Shown here: piece after piece, positions 47,080-58,309 of the stretch | Layout: every line of letters starts with the position of its first letter | Numbering within the stretch: position 1 is the stretch's first letter | Source of the DNA: Dichetophora obliterata | Lineage: Eukaryota; Arthropoda; Insecta; Diptera; Sciomyzidae | Reading direction: 5' to 3' | DNA: 64,000 nt | NCBI GenBank assembly: GCA_963920525.1 | Contig: OY986438.1 | Coordinates: 187,718,388-187,782,387, forward strand | Made by a program: the position numbers and the translations under genes | Notes under the pieces: model-generated | Database searches by the model: none | What the model was told of the DNA's origin: nothing | Seen by the model: the letters and a program-made list of their open reading frames with translations, nothing else

Positions 47080-47520
47080 ATGAGTGAAATTTCAGAAAAA
47101 ATACGTCATATATTACAATTTTACTACGATAAAGGGAAAAATGCGTCACAGGCATGTGAAAAGATTTGTGAGGTTTATGGTGAAGGTACTCTATCCCAAT
47201 CAACTGCTAGGAAATGGTTCGATCAATTTTGTTCTGGAAATTTTGAAGTCAAAGATGCTCCTCGCTCTGGTCGGCCTATCACCGAAAAAGTCGATGAAAT
47301 AATGGATAAGGTTCAAGAAAACCGTCATGTGAGTATCCACGACATCGCTAAGGAACTGAAGATCGACCGCAAAACAGTTTTAAGCCATTTGAAGACGAAA
47401 GCATCCGACGAAAGCTGGGAAGTTTTGATGCATCCACCATACAGTCCTGACATTGCACCGTCAGATTATCATTTGTTCCGATCTTTTCAACACTCCCCTG
47501 CTGGGAAGAAACTAAACTAA
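47080..47520 (+). pseudogene. mariner transposase with central deletion
   Basis: The N-terminal paired helix-turn-helix region is intact: KIRHILQFYYDKGKNASQA, STARKWFDQFCSGNF and the linker APRSGRPITE, then VSIHDIAKELKIDRKTVLSH. The frame then jumps straight to DESWEVLMHPPYSPDIAPSD and YHLFRSF, the block holding the last catalytic Asp of the DD34D triad. About 150 residues containing the first two Asp are missing. After the stop the original C-terminus can still be read in another frame (CENHLRQFFYDKTPEFY). The protein could bind DNA at most, not cut it. Confidence 0.9.
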
Positions 47521-47727
47521 AAGATGACTGCGAAAACCACCTACGTCAGTTTTTCTACGATAAAACCCCGGAATTTTACAATAAAGGAATAATGGTCTTA
47601 ACCCAAAAATGACAGAAGGTAGTTGAAAAGAATGGACAATATATGGATCAACAAAATCATTTATTTTTAAAAATAAAATGTTGTTTATTTTTACTAAAAA
47701 AACGCCTAATACTTTCCCCCAACCCAA

Positions 47728-50417
47728 TATATGCACACCATATTAATGTCGTCGAAGAAATTAAATAAAAAGAAATTAAAAAACAAGCTCATACAAAAAT
47801 CTCTTTTGACTGCCACAAAACCAGTAAAAAATCTGGTGCTAGCTGCATAACAATAGGTCAGTTCCCGTACACGCAAGTTTGTGGAAAATTTCAAAAATAT
47901 AATAAAAATTTTAAAGTTTTCGAAATTTTTTACAAACTTGTGTTTTGCCACATTTGCATCAAAATACTGCAGAATTAATATATCTTTAAACTATATCGAT
48001 TTTATTAGTTCTTTGGAACCCATACAGAATATTATCATATATCGAAAATTTTAGTTACAGGAATGACGGCTAAAGGAATGACAAAATCGTCTTTATTTGG
48101 AGATCACCGGCAGCAGAGCATACAAAAATGCTTTTCCGCTCGTTTTTTTCATTTATTTTTTAACTACTTGAATATGTTATGCTCAATTTTTTTTTTTGTC
48201 TATCACTAACTGAATACCCAGTTGGCAACTTTTTTTGTGTTTATATATTATTAATGTAACATATATTTTTAATTTTGCACTTGAGCTTCACACTCCAAAC
48301 CACTGGTACATTTTTAAAACTTGAATGTAAGTAGTGTAAAAAGGCACACTAAGAAGGCGTTTAAACGAACTTCTTTAAGAAGTAGAATGGCTTCTAGAAA
48401 AAGAAAAATAACTTCTTCTAGAATGGCAGAAAATGCACACGGTATACGTGATATTTTGACCTTTTCATCAAAAACATGTATAAAAAAAATTGCGGAAGTT
48501 GCACTCTTTGCATAGTTATAATTTTGATCGAGAACAGATTACAGGAATGACATTAAAGGTCTATTTTGGGCATTTCCATCTGCAAAATTATTTTTTTAAT
48601 GATCTGTTACTACTCAAACTACAAGAAAAAACTTTTTAAGAAAACTGGAGCATTTTAAAGTAAGAAAAATTGCGGAAGTTACACTCTTTGAATTGTTATA
48701 ATTTTGATCGAGAACAGATTATAGAAATGACATTAAAGGTCCATTTTGGGCATTTACATCTGCAAAATTATTTTTTAATGGTCTGTTACTACTTAAACTA
48801 CAAGAAACAACTTTTTAAGAAAACTGGAGTATTTTAAAGTAACAAAAATTTGTTTTATCACTCAAAACTATGAAGACAAGTCAATGGGCACTTTTGGCGG
48901 AATTGCCATATACGAGTATAAGACATTGGTTATCTCGATCAGACCCATAGCCTAGATTAAATTGGGGGGATGGGCTTTTACTACAAAAATGTGCACATGT
49001 CAATAAGACATTTTTCAAGAGAAAATGGTGTTTTTTTTTTTTTTTTTTGCTAAACTGATAACATTAAAAACATGTTTTGGATGTGGCTTTAATTTCTATA
49101 ATAGTGCAATTAAAGCGCTCAACATCAATAGTCATATATTTTTGATCAAGTCAATTTTAAGCAAGATATTTAACAATTAAGTTTTGCTAATTAATTTCCG
49201 CCCAGTGATCTAACTTTAGAAATTGTTTTCGTTGATCTTTGAAAAATAAAATTGTGAATCTCATCACATTGTTTCTAATGTATGTTTAAAACTTTTCATA
49301 CATTTTCTGAAAAATCAATTTTTTGAGCTATAACGTTATAGAAGAAAACGTGCGAAATGTCTTAAAAATTCTAAAAATTCGTTCATACAAAGATTTTTAT
49401 AATACATTTTAAATGTTTTTAACTCGACAATTTTATATAAATTTGTTTTGGAAATTTTGCGCCATTTAAAAAATTAAAATTAATTATGTTGATTTTTTAT
49501 GATATAAATACAAATTCTAAATTTTTGATAGTTAAAATCATAATTTAATACAGTATTTAACTCGTATAAAATCAACACAATATATAACAAGTTTATTTAG
49601 AAAAAATTTTAATTAAATTTAATTTTATAATAATCACTTATTACTTATTTCGAAACAACCGAGAAGAATTGTTACTACTCAAATGCTATTTTTAAAAATT
49701 TAAAATTTGAAGTAGCGAATTTTCGGTTATAAACACAAATTAAAAGTTTATTTTTAGGCTTTTGAAAGATTTTTTTGCAAAAAAGTACTTTTTTAAATAT
49801 ATATGTTTCTTAAAAACATAATTTTTTTCACAGTCTATTAGAACTATTTTTTTATTCCTTTGAACCCTATTGGGAGGGTTTGGAATCCCCAGTATACATA
49901 TGCATAGTATGCGCTTGGTCGTTGTGCTATCAAAACCCTATTTATTTGTATATATAATAATTTCGAATTATTTATTATACTATTATATTTATTTCATATT
50001 AAAAATATATTTTGTGTGCTAAAATTTAAATTTTAAATTAAATTTAAAATATAATATATAATTTCTTTACTAAAGGAAAAATATAAAATCCAAAATATTT
50101 ATTTCCATTTATTGAACATAACATTACATTACAATTTATTTTAGCCAACATAAAAATGAAAAATCAGAACTTCTTATTGCTCGAAACTGTGTCTTTTTCT
50201 GCTTTTTTATTTTAAAAACCGAACTTAAGTTGAAGCAGAAAGCTGAGATATTTCTAGAATAATTATGTTAGTTAAAGGATCTAATAACAAGAAAACTAAA
50301 AATAAAAACAAAATCTTAACTCTTTAACAACCATTCTCATCTCCAACAACTTTTCTTATTCCCTCTTCAAGCATAGCATAATCTTCTATCCACTTGAATA
50401 ATTGCTAAAGCACTTAC
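47728..50417. other. remainder of the SDR intron
   Basis: AT-rich, with no coding signature. It includes the 180-bp tandem duplication at 48483-48842 and long T-tracts near 49030. The donor for the intron (GTAAGT on the minus strand) is at 50417. Confidence 0.7.
48483..48842. repeat. 180-bp direct tandem duplication
   Basis: TGCGGAAGTTGCACTCTTTG at 48491 recurs as TGCGGAAGTTACACTCTTTG at 48671. About 180 bp on each side (GATCGAGAACAGATTA, ATGACATTAAAGGTC, CTTTTTAAGAAAACTGGAG) match with few changes. The copies are adjacent, so this is a recent local duplication inside the SDR intron. Confidence 0.92.
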
Positions 50418-50990
50418 CGTTATCTTAATGCGAGTATCATTCATTAGAAATTCCTGACGCAGCACTTCGGTCATAGCTGTAAGTGCAAACTTCGACGGAG
50501 GATATAAGTTCATGCTTATGGCAGGCGTGATGTTCACCTTATGTCCATTAATACTATTGATTATAAAGATATGCCCATCGATGCCGCGTTTCTTCATTGA
50601 TTGAAATGCTTCACGAGTACAATATACCACGGCCATAACATTCGTGTCCATGATAGCTTTCATAACCTCAGAGTTGTTAGGCATCGTCAACATCGAGCTT
50701 TGTTTTGAGCAGCCAGCATTATTGATCAGCACATCAACGCCACCCCACTTGGACTCAATCCAAGTAAATGCTTCTAGGACGTCCGTTTCCTTGCTGATAT
50801 CACAGCAGCGTGTATGATAGCGTCTTTGTTGTTCCTCCGGTAGCTCGGACCGCAAGCTATCCATACGTTCTAATCGTCGCGCCAAGCCCACAACAATCAT
50901 GCCATTCTTGAGTAAATAACGGACACATGCTGCACCGATGCCTGAACTGCTACCTGTAACAACAGCTACTTTATTCTGCCATCTATCCAT
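50418..50990 (-). CDS. short-chain dehydrogenase (SDR, insect farnesol/antennal dehydrogenase-like), exon 1
   Basis: NAD(P)-dependent oxidoreductase of the classical SDR family, 191 residues in this exon. The start is the ATG giving MDRWQNKVAVVTG; an in-frame TTG seven codons upstream is not a likely start. Residues visible: VTGSSSGIGAA (cofactor TGxxxGxG, about 12-18); GLARRLERM (the Arg pair that favours NADPH); CCDIS (adenine-ring Asp); LINNAG (about 90); IINSINGH (catalytic Ser); and YPPSKFA (catalytic Tyr and Lys). It ends RIKIT before the donor GTAAGT and joins exon 2 in phase 0. The sequence is typical of fly SDRs often named farnesol or antennal dehydrogenases. The actual substrate is not known. 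All catalytic residues are present, so it is probably functional. Confidence 0.95.
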
Positions 50991-51072
50991 ATAAATATGA
51001 TTGAATGACAACTATCTGTAGCGTTTAAAGTTCGATTTAAAGTGCGTATGAATTGCTGAATGCTCAAAACGA

Positions 51073-51116
51073 AACTGAAAGAGTTCTTTAGCGATCGAAT
51101 GGATTTTGATTATAAA
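51073..51116 (-). promoter_or_regulatory. possible core promoter of the SDR gene
   Basis: On the minus strand TTTATAAT (51109-51116) lies upstream of TCAGTT (51073-51078), the arthropod initiator consensus, whose A would be +1 at 51076. This leaves an 86-nt 5' UTR before the ATG. The spacing from the TATA-like box to the initiator (about 38 nt) is a few bases longer than usual, so either box may be fortuitous. Confidence 0.35.
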
Positions 51117-51589
51117 GTTGGAATGCAAGATGCTTGTGTGACGCTTGCCAAATTAATATAACAGCCTGCTTTAAGTTTTTTTATTTATGAGTTTTATTGT
51201 TGCCGCTTCTAGATAATATTTTTCAAAACTGATAAATGAAATCTTATATAAGTTTGAAATCTTATCAAACATGAGCAAATGGAACTGGTTTTTATTAGAA
51301 AACAATTTTTTTAAGAGAAACTAACACTAGGCGACAACCCAAATGTGGTTTGAATAGTCTATAATTTCTTTATTTTGCAATCAATTGCTTTTTATTTTTC
51401 TGGAAGAAAACTTCATTAATGGGGAATTTGGTTTATTTAAACGTTACGAATAACGTTGCGTAAGTAGTGCCCTTTCTCAGCTTTGCATAGTCACGTTCAT
51501 TCTAAAATAGTGTCCACCAAAAAAAAAACACTTGTGCTGTTATTTCAGTTGTGTGCTAGTGCGCACACATGTGAGAGCGACAGAGACAG

Positions 51590-52440
51590 GCAGGATTTAC
51601 GATGCCAGCGAGCATAAGCTGTGGGCATCACTGTTTTAAAACGTTTTCCATGCCTTTTTTCAAGATTTCACGAGGTATCGCTCGAATTCCTTCTTAAATA
51701 TTATTTTTCAGTTGGAAAATGGACTCTGGCTTATTAACGTACTTCGTTCTTTCAAATATCCCCTAAGAAAAAATTTGGAAAAGGCTAAATTTTCGAACGC
51801 GAAGGCAAATTTAATTTGCTGTTTCTTCAAATAATGCTTTTTAATAAAAATGTCTTGTAATAACACCATTTGTTGTTTGCGGTGTGACTCCATCTTTTTG
51901 AAACTACATTTGTGGGCGATTCTCCATAGCTTGCTTCAAGAAATCTGTCAATATGATTCGGTATTGAGCAGAATTGTTAGTAAATGCAGCATCGACTTCA
52001 TTCTCAAAAAAAAAAAATGGACCAATGATCCTTTTGGATGACATTCCACCAAGCGCGTCGGAAGCGAATTTCATCTGGTGGGGCAGTACAAATGGGGGGC
52101 AGTACAAATGGTGGCACAAAAAAATTTCACCCAAATTTCTTCACATGAAACATGAAGAAGAGAGAAAGAAGAGGAAAATATATAATACAAAAATATTATC
52201 GTTGTAAAAAAACTGATATTTTGAATAACTTTTCTTCTTAAATTGTTTATCTAGCTAAAAAAGTGGGGGGCAACTGCCCCCTTTTCCCCCGCTTGCAACG
52301 CCGATGCATTCCACACCAAACTGTATGCCTACGAGGGTGTAATTATCACTGTCGAACTACCTTTAGATTTTCCGTTCATCAGAAACGTGCAATCAGTTGA
52401 TTTATCGTTGCCTCAGATGGTCCAGTCCTTAAATTAAAAA
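51590..52440 (-). pseudogene. mariner-like (rosa-type) transposase relic, split by a hAT MITE
   Basis: Minus strand in order: GPSEATINQLIARF (N-terminal helix region, 52440 downward); HTVWCGM, then, beyond the MITE, SSKRIIGPFFFENEVDAAFT, NNSAQYRIILTDFLKQAM and WFQKDGVTPQT (WFQQDGA-type block with the second catalytic Asp); and toward 51600 a C-terminal piece (IREGIRAIP-like, frame-broken). Stops and deletions are many. Excising 52050-52306 plus one copy of the 8-bp duplication makes VWCGM-SSKR continuous. It is probably the same branch as the fragment at 9588-9840. Confidence 0.75.
52050..52306. mobile_element. hAT MITE, 257 bp
   Basis: Ends CAAGCGCGTCGGAAGC and (inverted) CATCGGCGTTGCAAGC. 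Exact 8-bp duplication CATTCCAC at 52042-52049 and 52307-52314. The ends and G-rich subterminal boxes (GGGGGGCAGTACAAATGG; GGGGGGCAACTGCCCCC) match those of the hAT element at 29984-31732, its probable autonomous-type relative. No coding capacity. Confidence 0.92.
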
Positions 52441-52785
52441 AAATCTGATCATAGGTTTTCAAAATGATATGCAATTATTTTTGTTTGTTGTTCATTAGTA
52501 TAACTTTCCATTTTAAATTTCCCAAATGTTGCTTACAAGTATCTGAAAAATAAAAGAAAAACATATTAAAATAATAAAATTTTAGGCAATTCAAAGCCCT
52601 TCGTTTCTTTTGAGACACCCTGTATCATAATAGTATTCTTTATATGTACAAGTTTCTGTTTAAATAATGAGAACAAAGCTAAAAAACTTGCCAGATGGAA
52701 ACTTGTAAGGACTCAAATTTTTACACAATTTGGGTCTCATAAATTATATAAATGAATTGTTAACTGAATTTAAAGTATGGAAAAT

Positions 52786-53842
52786 GTAAGCAACCAAAAC
52801 ATGAAATGTAAATTAAACTATCTTAATTAAATTTAAAGATTTATTATATATTATGAATAAAATGTATGGAAATTATTATATTATATCTTATTAGGTAAAA
52901 TATATAATATTAAGTTATAAATATTCTATTGAAAAAATAATAATGTATTGAATAACAAATAAGTAAACAAATAATTAATACATACATACGAACATGCAAA
53001 GCCATGTACACAGTCACATATACACAGGCAGGGAAAACAAAACAAGTGGACACGGAACAGAAAGGCAACGGGAGAATATAAAGCAGTCGCGTTTGCTTAG
53101 GACAGGCAGTCTTGTCGCAGGCGCAGTAGCATTCACATGCTTTGAGACTGTGTAGTTAGTTCAAGCGTAGTTATCTTAAGCGAAGGTGTCCTCACCCTTC
53201 GAACATAGTTTTACTCTAAGTCAGGCGTAGTTATCGTAAGCGAAGGTGTACTCACCCTTCGAACTTTGTTTACTATAAGTTCAAAACGTAGTTATCATAA
53301 GCGAAGGTGTACTCACCCTTCGAACATAGTTTACTCTAAGCTCAGGCGTAGTTATCTTAAGCGAAGGTGTCCTCACACTTCGATCGTTGTTTACTCTAAG
53401 ACAGGCGTAGTTATCGTAAGCGAAGGTGTCCTCACCCTTCGAACGTTGTTTACTCTAAGATCAAAACGTAGTTATCTTAAGCGAAGGTACCTCCACCCTT
53501 CGAACATAGTTTTAATCTGAGTTCTATCGTAGCCACTCACAGCAAAAGGAATCATAGCAAGTAACGGCGTAAATATGAATAAGCAAAGATTAATTATATC
53601 AATTTAATTTATATAATGCTTAATAATTAATAATAATTAAGTAACGTACTCGTTAAGTAAAAAATAAAACAAATGAAAAATAATAAGGACTTACTCTACA
53701 GTTTAAAACTAAAACTAAAACGCTGGCTTTCTTATTTAAAACAACGGAATCATTGGTAAATAAATTCTTTTGTAAGAACCCCTGGTTTACTCACTGAGCC
53801 TACCTCAGCAAAAATCAGTGATGAACAAAAGGGTTCGTTACA
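52786..53842 (+). mobile_element. putative solo LTR
   Basis: It starts TGTAAGCAACC and ends GGGTTCGTTACA, a short imperfect TG..CA inverted pair. Inside is a promoter-like TATAAAG at 53077-53083, then a 60-bp tandem array where a 5' leader would be, and AATAAA at 53759-53764 about 80 bp before the end, which is the layout of an LTR. No matching target duplication is obvious (GAAAA versus AACTA), no second LTR or gag/pol was seen, and the left boundary is uncertain. The alternative is a promoter-bearing non-coding repeat. Confidence 0.35.
53165..53525. repeat. 60-bp tandem array, six units, each with a hairpin-like core
   Basis: Units begin near 53165, 53225, 53286, 53346, 53405 and 53466 (periods 59-61 bp). 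Consensus core: CGTAGTTATC, TTAAGCGAAGG, TGTCCTCACCCTTCGAAC, then a TAGTTTACTCTAAG tail. Within each unit CGAAGGTG and CACCCTTCG form an inverted repeat with one bulged C. The array is GC-richer than its surroundings and is transcribable from the TATAAAG at 53077. Confidence 0.92.
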
Positions 53843-54249
53843 AACTACGCCTAACTCCCATATAAAGTGACTATACGAAATTGGTTTAATCACCAAAAAT
53901 TAATTAACTGACTTGAAAGTTGGCTTTTGGTCTCAAATATACACTTCGAGTTTGAATGTTGCGAAAGTCGGATGAAAACAATGCCTATCTCCCATTCAAA
54001 TGACATTCTTAAAATACATACTTTCTTTGCAGATAGGTGTGGTTTTCATTCGATTTAGATCATTTTTTAATATGATCTTAAGTTTTTGAACAGAAGTATG
54101 TATATCGAATCTCTTGTTAGAGCTTTCAAATTACGGCTATAATCGTGATCACAAACGAACAGACAAATAGACGTACAAGCAGACGAAAATGGTTAAAATA
54201 ACTCAGGAAGTGATACTGGTATAGTTACTTAGTTTGTGGTGGGCCCATG

Positions 54250-54560
54250 TGCACCGCGACCCAACAGAAATATTGTGCATGCCCTTAACTACTTCCCTAG
54301 ATTTAGGCTTTTTATAAACTTTAGCACTATTTCTAGCTCGAAAGTTGAGAAGTCTAAGACTGCAGATTGCCGGTCATTCACCTAAAATGGGTTCTGGAGT
54401 TTCTTCCACCTCTTCGATGTCTGTAGACTATCGGATTCAGACACGCCCATCTTTTTTAAGATGGTTTCTGAGTAAACACTGACCTGTGAAATTACTTGTA
54501 CGAATTTTTTGGTCTGCTTTAGTTAGCTTGAGTAAATCCTTTGATTTAGCATTACTGAGA
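54250..54560 (-). pseudogene. RNase H-type LINE, 3' coding end
   Basis: The minus-strand frame reads NAKSKDLLKLTKADQKIR, then FTGQCLLRNHLKKDG, then, after changes, EEVEETPEPILGE and LRLLNFRARN. This is the LTGH.LL..HL.K......C..C..EETPEHILCECPAL tail that follows RNase H in I/LOA-type LINEs, here with decayed cysteines. The adjoining open minus-strand frame to about 54790 has no RNase H motif I can see and is left unassigned. Confidence 0.55.
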
Positions 54561-54869
54561 GTACAAAATTTCTTAGCTTGTCTTTGTTCATTAGTATCGT
54601 TTCAGTGGCACTGAATATTTTTTTTTTGTGTTCCCAGATCCAAACGTTTTCGACAATGTAGCCTGTAGCCAGACTACAGAATGGTTTGGAATGGTTCCAT
54701 CTTTTCGTTACCGTCGAATCTTTCATGACCTGGTTCCGACACCAATTCAATTTTATTGCTTTGTTACCGTGCATTTTGTAATTCGACGCCATTGGAATTT
54801 AGACAAAATTTATGAAGAAAAACAATTTGTTTTCGTATTTCCATTTAAAGGCCTGTTTCCAGCTCTTAA

Positions 54870-56260
54870 GTAAAGCAAATTTTTTATATAAAAAATTGAA
54901 AAGTAATCAAAAAGAAATTTTCTTTTTTCAAAATTAAGTACGTAGAAGTGAATCCAGCTCTTAAGAAAAAATTTTTTATTTGTACTACTTTTTTTCAATG
55001 AAAATCAGGCACGGAAACACTGTGACTGAAAAGAAATATATGCTCGAGGCATTGTTTCTTTAAGTAAAGTTGTGAAAGTATCTTTGCACATATATTTATT
55101 TTTATTTTTCTTAGCTATAGTTTGGTGAAAATGATGATATAAATGCATGTAAGGTAGAGGTAACGCAGAGTTTATGCAATCCATGCAAAAGAAAATATTT
55201 AGCAAACTCAAAAATTATTCATGTCCTATGCTCGAGTAAAAAAAGAGTCGAATACAATAAAAGATACAGAAAATAATACCCTTACAAATCCATTTTTTCT
55301 TATATTTAATGCCTTTCATACAGAAAAAAATCTTTAAAATCGTTTTAATTGCACGTTTAAGCCTTGATATAAATACCTGAAAAAATCTTTGTTTCGTAAA
55401 CTAAAATTAGTCCAGCGTAACGGAAATTAGATTCGGTTAATTAGATACCATAGCATTATATGGTAAAAATTATGAGACTTTGGTTAGTAAAGCCTTGGTA
55501 AATGCAACAACAATGAAGATAATGTAAAGAAGTAATTACATCCTCAAAATAGTGTACTTTCATTCCCTAGTCTTCTTAACATGCATATTCTTGGGGTAGA
55601 TACGAATACTTCTTTTCTTCTGAATTATTCTGATAATATTATAGAATGCTAACCCATTTCATTTCATAAATGCACCAAAATTGAGATTTCAAAAAGGAAA
55701 GACTCTGATTAAGGCTCCTGGTAAGAGCCATGCGCACTGCTTTTAGGAGACTGCGAGCTACCTATATTTAATAATCTAGAGCTTTTATGTTAGGTAAATA
55801 CTGTAGACATCTGTGGATCCTTTCAGTTAATAATAAATCTTTTTCCTCCGATTCGTTAAATAAGCCCTTTTTTAATGGAGTCTCCACATGAGGTACATAC
55901 TGTCGTTAAATAATTACATTGTATTGTAATTGCAATAATAATGAATTGTGGCAGTTGCAGCGAACATAATGAAAAAAACACTTACCCACTTTTTAGCACT
56001 CTCCTCGTCCTAGCCAGGTTTTGATTGAGTACGCTAGGTAAGCCTTTTTAAGCAATTTAGTGGAACTTTACAACTACAAAAATTAACAACCTACTGGGTT
56101 TTTCTTAACCACACTAGACTAAGTGTCATTTAATTCTTCTGGTGTGTTACACGCTTAAACTGACAGGTAGTTGGGGATTATAGTAGCAAAACATCGCAAT
56201 AGAGCTAATTAGATATCGCTGATCGGTAGTATTACCTTCAGAGACAGAACAGCTAGAGTG
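54870..56260. other. no gene recognised
   Basis: AT-rich, without transposon ends or coding signature. It lies between a LINE tail and a Tc1 relic. Confidence 0.45.
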
Positions 56261-56267
56261 CATTCAA

Positions 56268-57010
56268 ATGACGTTTAGAGTTTCACGTCAATATACGAGA
56301 TACGAATATGCGCTTTGCATTAAAGTTAACCCAGTTTATCCGATTAAGGAACTTAAGGATCATCACAAAGTTGAGCGTGTTGATTTTAGAAGGAAAAGTA
56401 TAGTCACGGATTGGGGCAATGTATGTTTCTTGTTTGTGCTTTTGAAGTATGTTTTTTGTAATTATTTTTTTTTTCAGATTATTTCTTCTGATTTAAAGTT
56501 GCAAGTTTTACTGAAGAGAGTTGCGCAAAGAACCAAGGTACTTTTCAAATAAGAACTTTGGAGGAGGCTCGCTGATGGTTTGGGGAGGATTTTTGTGAAA
56601 GGATCTTTGAAGCTTGCCTTTCCAAGTAGTCGGATGAACTCGGCTGAATACATAGACACATTGCAAATGAATTTGTTGCCTTTCCTAAGCCAAAACTATG
56701 ACAAAAAATTAATTTTCCAACAAGACAGTGCCTCCATTTATTGCAGCAAGCAAACCAAATCTTGGCTTTCCTTACAAAATATTGAATTTTTGAACTAGCA
56801 AGCATGCTCTCCAGACATAAATCCAATTTAGAATGTTTGGGATATTTTTGTTCGAAAAATGTATTGCTACAACAAAAAATACACCAGTATTTCAGAACTG
56901 AAATAAGCAGTTGTAGAGGCCTGGGACTCTTTGGAAAGCGCATCCCTGAAAAGGCTATTAAATAGTATGCCTAATCGCATTCTTGAGGTCATTCAAAACA
57001 AAGGAGCCTG
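56268..57010 (+). pseudogene. Tc1-like transposase relic
   Basis: An N-terminal piece with PIKELKDHHKVERVDFRRK and TDWGNV (the RLDFA..h..W..v region that precedes FSDE) lies at 56330-56430. After a deletion that removes the first catalytic Asp come GGGSLMVWGGF (near 56563), KKLIFQQDSASIYCSKQTKS with the second Asp (QQDSA) near 56730, and ACSPDINPI followed by a TAG where the catalytic Glu of the DD34E triad belongs (PIxNVWDIFVRKMY, near 56830). The C-terminus ends SMPNRILEVIQNKGACI near 57010. With one catalytic residue deleted, one turned into a stop, and several frame changes, it is clearly dead. Confidence 0.85.
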
Positions 57011-57868
57011 TATACTAGACCGTCCCATTTTTTTTTGACTTTTTCGAAAAGTTCCCGGGACACGTTGATTTCTGATTCTACTCTTAAAAACATGAATTTT
57101 GGTATATAACACTTTAGTATTAATTAACGGTAAATAGTCGCGCAAACGGCTTAAAGGCTTTTTGGCTAAAAATTCATTTTGTCGAAAAAACAAGAAATTT
57201 CTTCTTCAGTATTTTGCATATAACTACGAAACTAATAAAACAATTTTTAAGTCGGATTCACTGACTACCTTCAGCAAGTTTTTTGTGACAGCCTTCTTGC
57301 TCTCTCTGTGGAAATGTGCCGCAGGTCGATTCACTGACATCAAAGGCTCATTTATAAGCAGTGTGACCAGAGTGGAATATTATATTCCACATTGGCATAT
57401 TTTACCTTTGGGAAGCATATTTTGTTTTATAAAAATATGCAGCATAAAAAGTGGAATATTTTGCGTATTCCGATATTTTTTAAAATTAACAAAAATTTCA
57501 ATAAAAAATGTCTATTTGAATACTAAGTGTTATATACTAAGTGGTTATTTTTGGCTATCGACATTTTATATTTTTTCATCTCTGAACCACTTTGTGAAAC
57601 GCAATATAAGGAATTCGTTTTGTGGTTAACTTCTTCGTTGTCAATTTTATTGCAATTTATTTAATAACTTCACGCAGCTTTAAAAGTGAAGTAAATTTGC
57701 TTATATGTTTGTTTGGTTGGATTTTTTATGGATTATGTTACAGGAGTAAGCAATATACTTAAGACAACATAAGGGGTGTTCACGATGTGTTGTATGTCCC
57801 CTTGTATTGTGTATTTTTGATAAATTTGATATTTGTAGTAAATTTTGTAATATAACAAAAACAAAATG
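57011..57868. other. no gene recognised
   Basis: No domain was seen. A possible repeat boundary lies near 57360 (GTGTGACCAGAGTGGAATAT), where the local motif GTGGAATATT recurs at 57372 and 57450. Otherwise plain AT-rich sequence. Confidence 0.4.
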
Positions 57869-58173
57869 TTTCTTGGTCAAATTTGTTAATTTATTTATAT
57901 ATATTATTAAATTAGAAATCTTATTACTATACATTTTTTCTATTTTGTATTATTATCATAAATATATTAATTTCTCCATGAATATAAAACCTTTAAAGCC
58001 GGAGCGTTTATTTTATAAAAGTCTGATTATATAAGCGCCGACTTTAAAGATTTTATACTCATGGAGAAATTAATATATATATATGATAATAATACAAAAT
58101 AGAAAAAATGTATAGTAATAGGATTTCCAATGTAATAATATATATAAATAAATTAACAAATTTGACCAAGAAA
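57869..58173. repeat. foldback element with about 138-bp arms
   Basis: TTTCTTGGTCAAATTTGTTA at 57869 is mirrored by TAACAAATTTGACCAAGAAA ending at 58173. The inverted match continues through ATTTTGTATTATTATCAT and TTAATTTCTCCATGA to a spacer of about 25 nt near 58010-58034 (arms at GCCGGAGCG / GCGCCGAC). No ORF. It is palindromic throughout, as in a recent non-autonomous DNA element or an inverted duplication. Confidence 0.9.
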
Positions 58174-58309
58174 TTATGTGAAAAGTAATTTAAAATTCTT
58201 TTTTACTTTGTAGTGGTTTTAAGGTTGGGTTTTTTTTTTTGTTAAAAAGTTTTTATTTCTTCCTTTTTAGAGATTATGATAACAATTTTCCCATTTTTGG
58301 AACAAATTT

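Larger units (their letters stand above)
46055..47727. mobile_element. mariner element, internally deleted, interrupted by another element
   Basis: Terminal repeats TTGAGTTGGGGAAAAAGTAT and (inverted) TTGGGTTGGGGGAAAGTAT, each flanked by TA (46053-46054, 47728-47729), as in irritans-type mariners. Between the left end and the ORF lies the long-inverted-repeat element copy B (46180-47013). The transposase is deleted internally. It sits in the SDR intron, with the transposase ORF opposite to the host gene. Confidence 0.92.

Noticed and set aside
53266..53520. 84-residue ORF with repeated SKRSYLKRR-type units
   Set aside because: It is a translation of the 60-bp tandem array. The 61- and 59-bp units shift its frame, so it is not a plausible protein.
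54523..54792. Open minus-strand frame with WNHSKPFC and WIWEHKKK as a piggyBac or host gene
   Set aside because: It adjoins a LINE tail but shows neither RNase H nor piggyBac motifs. The similarity is too vague to name.
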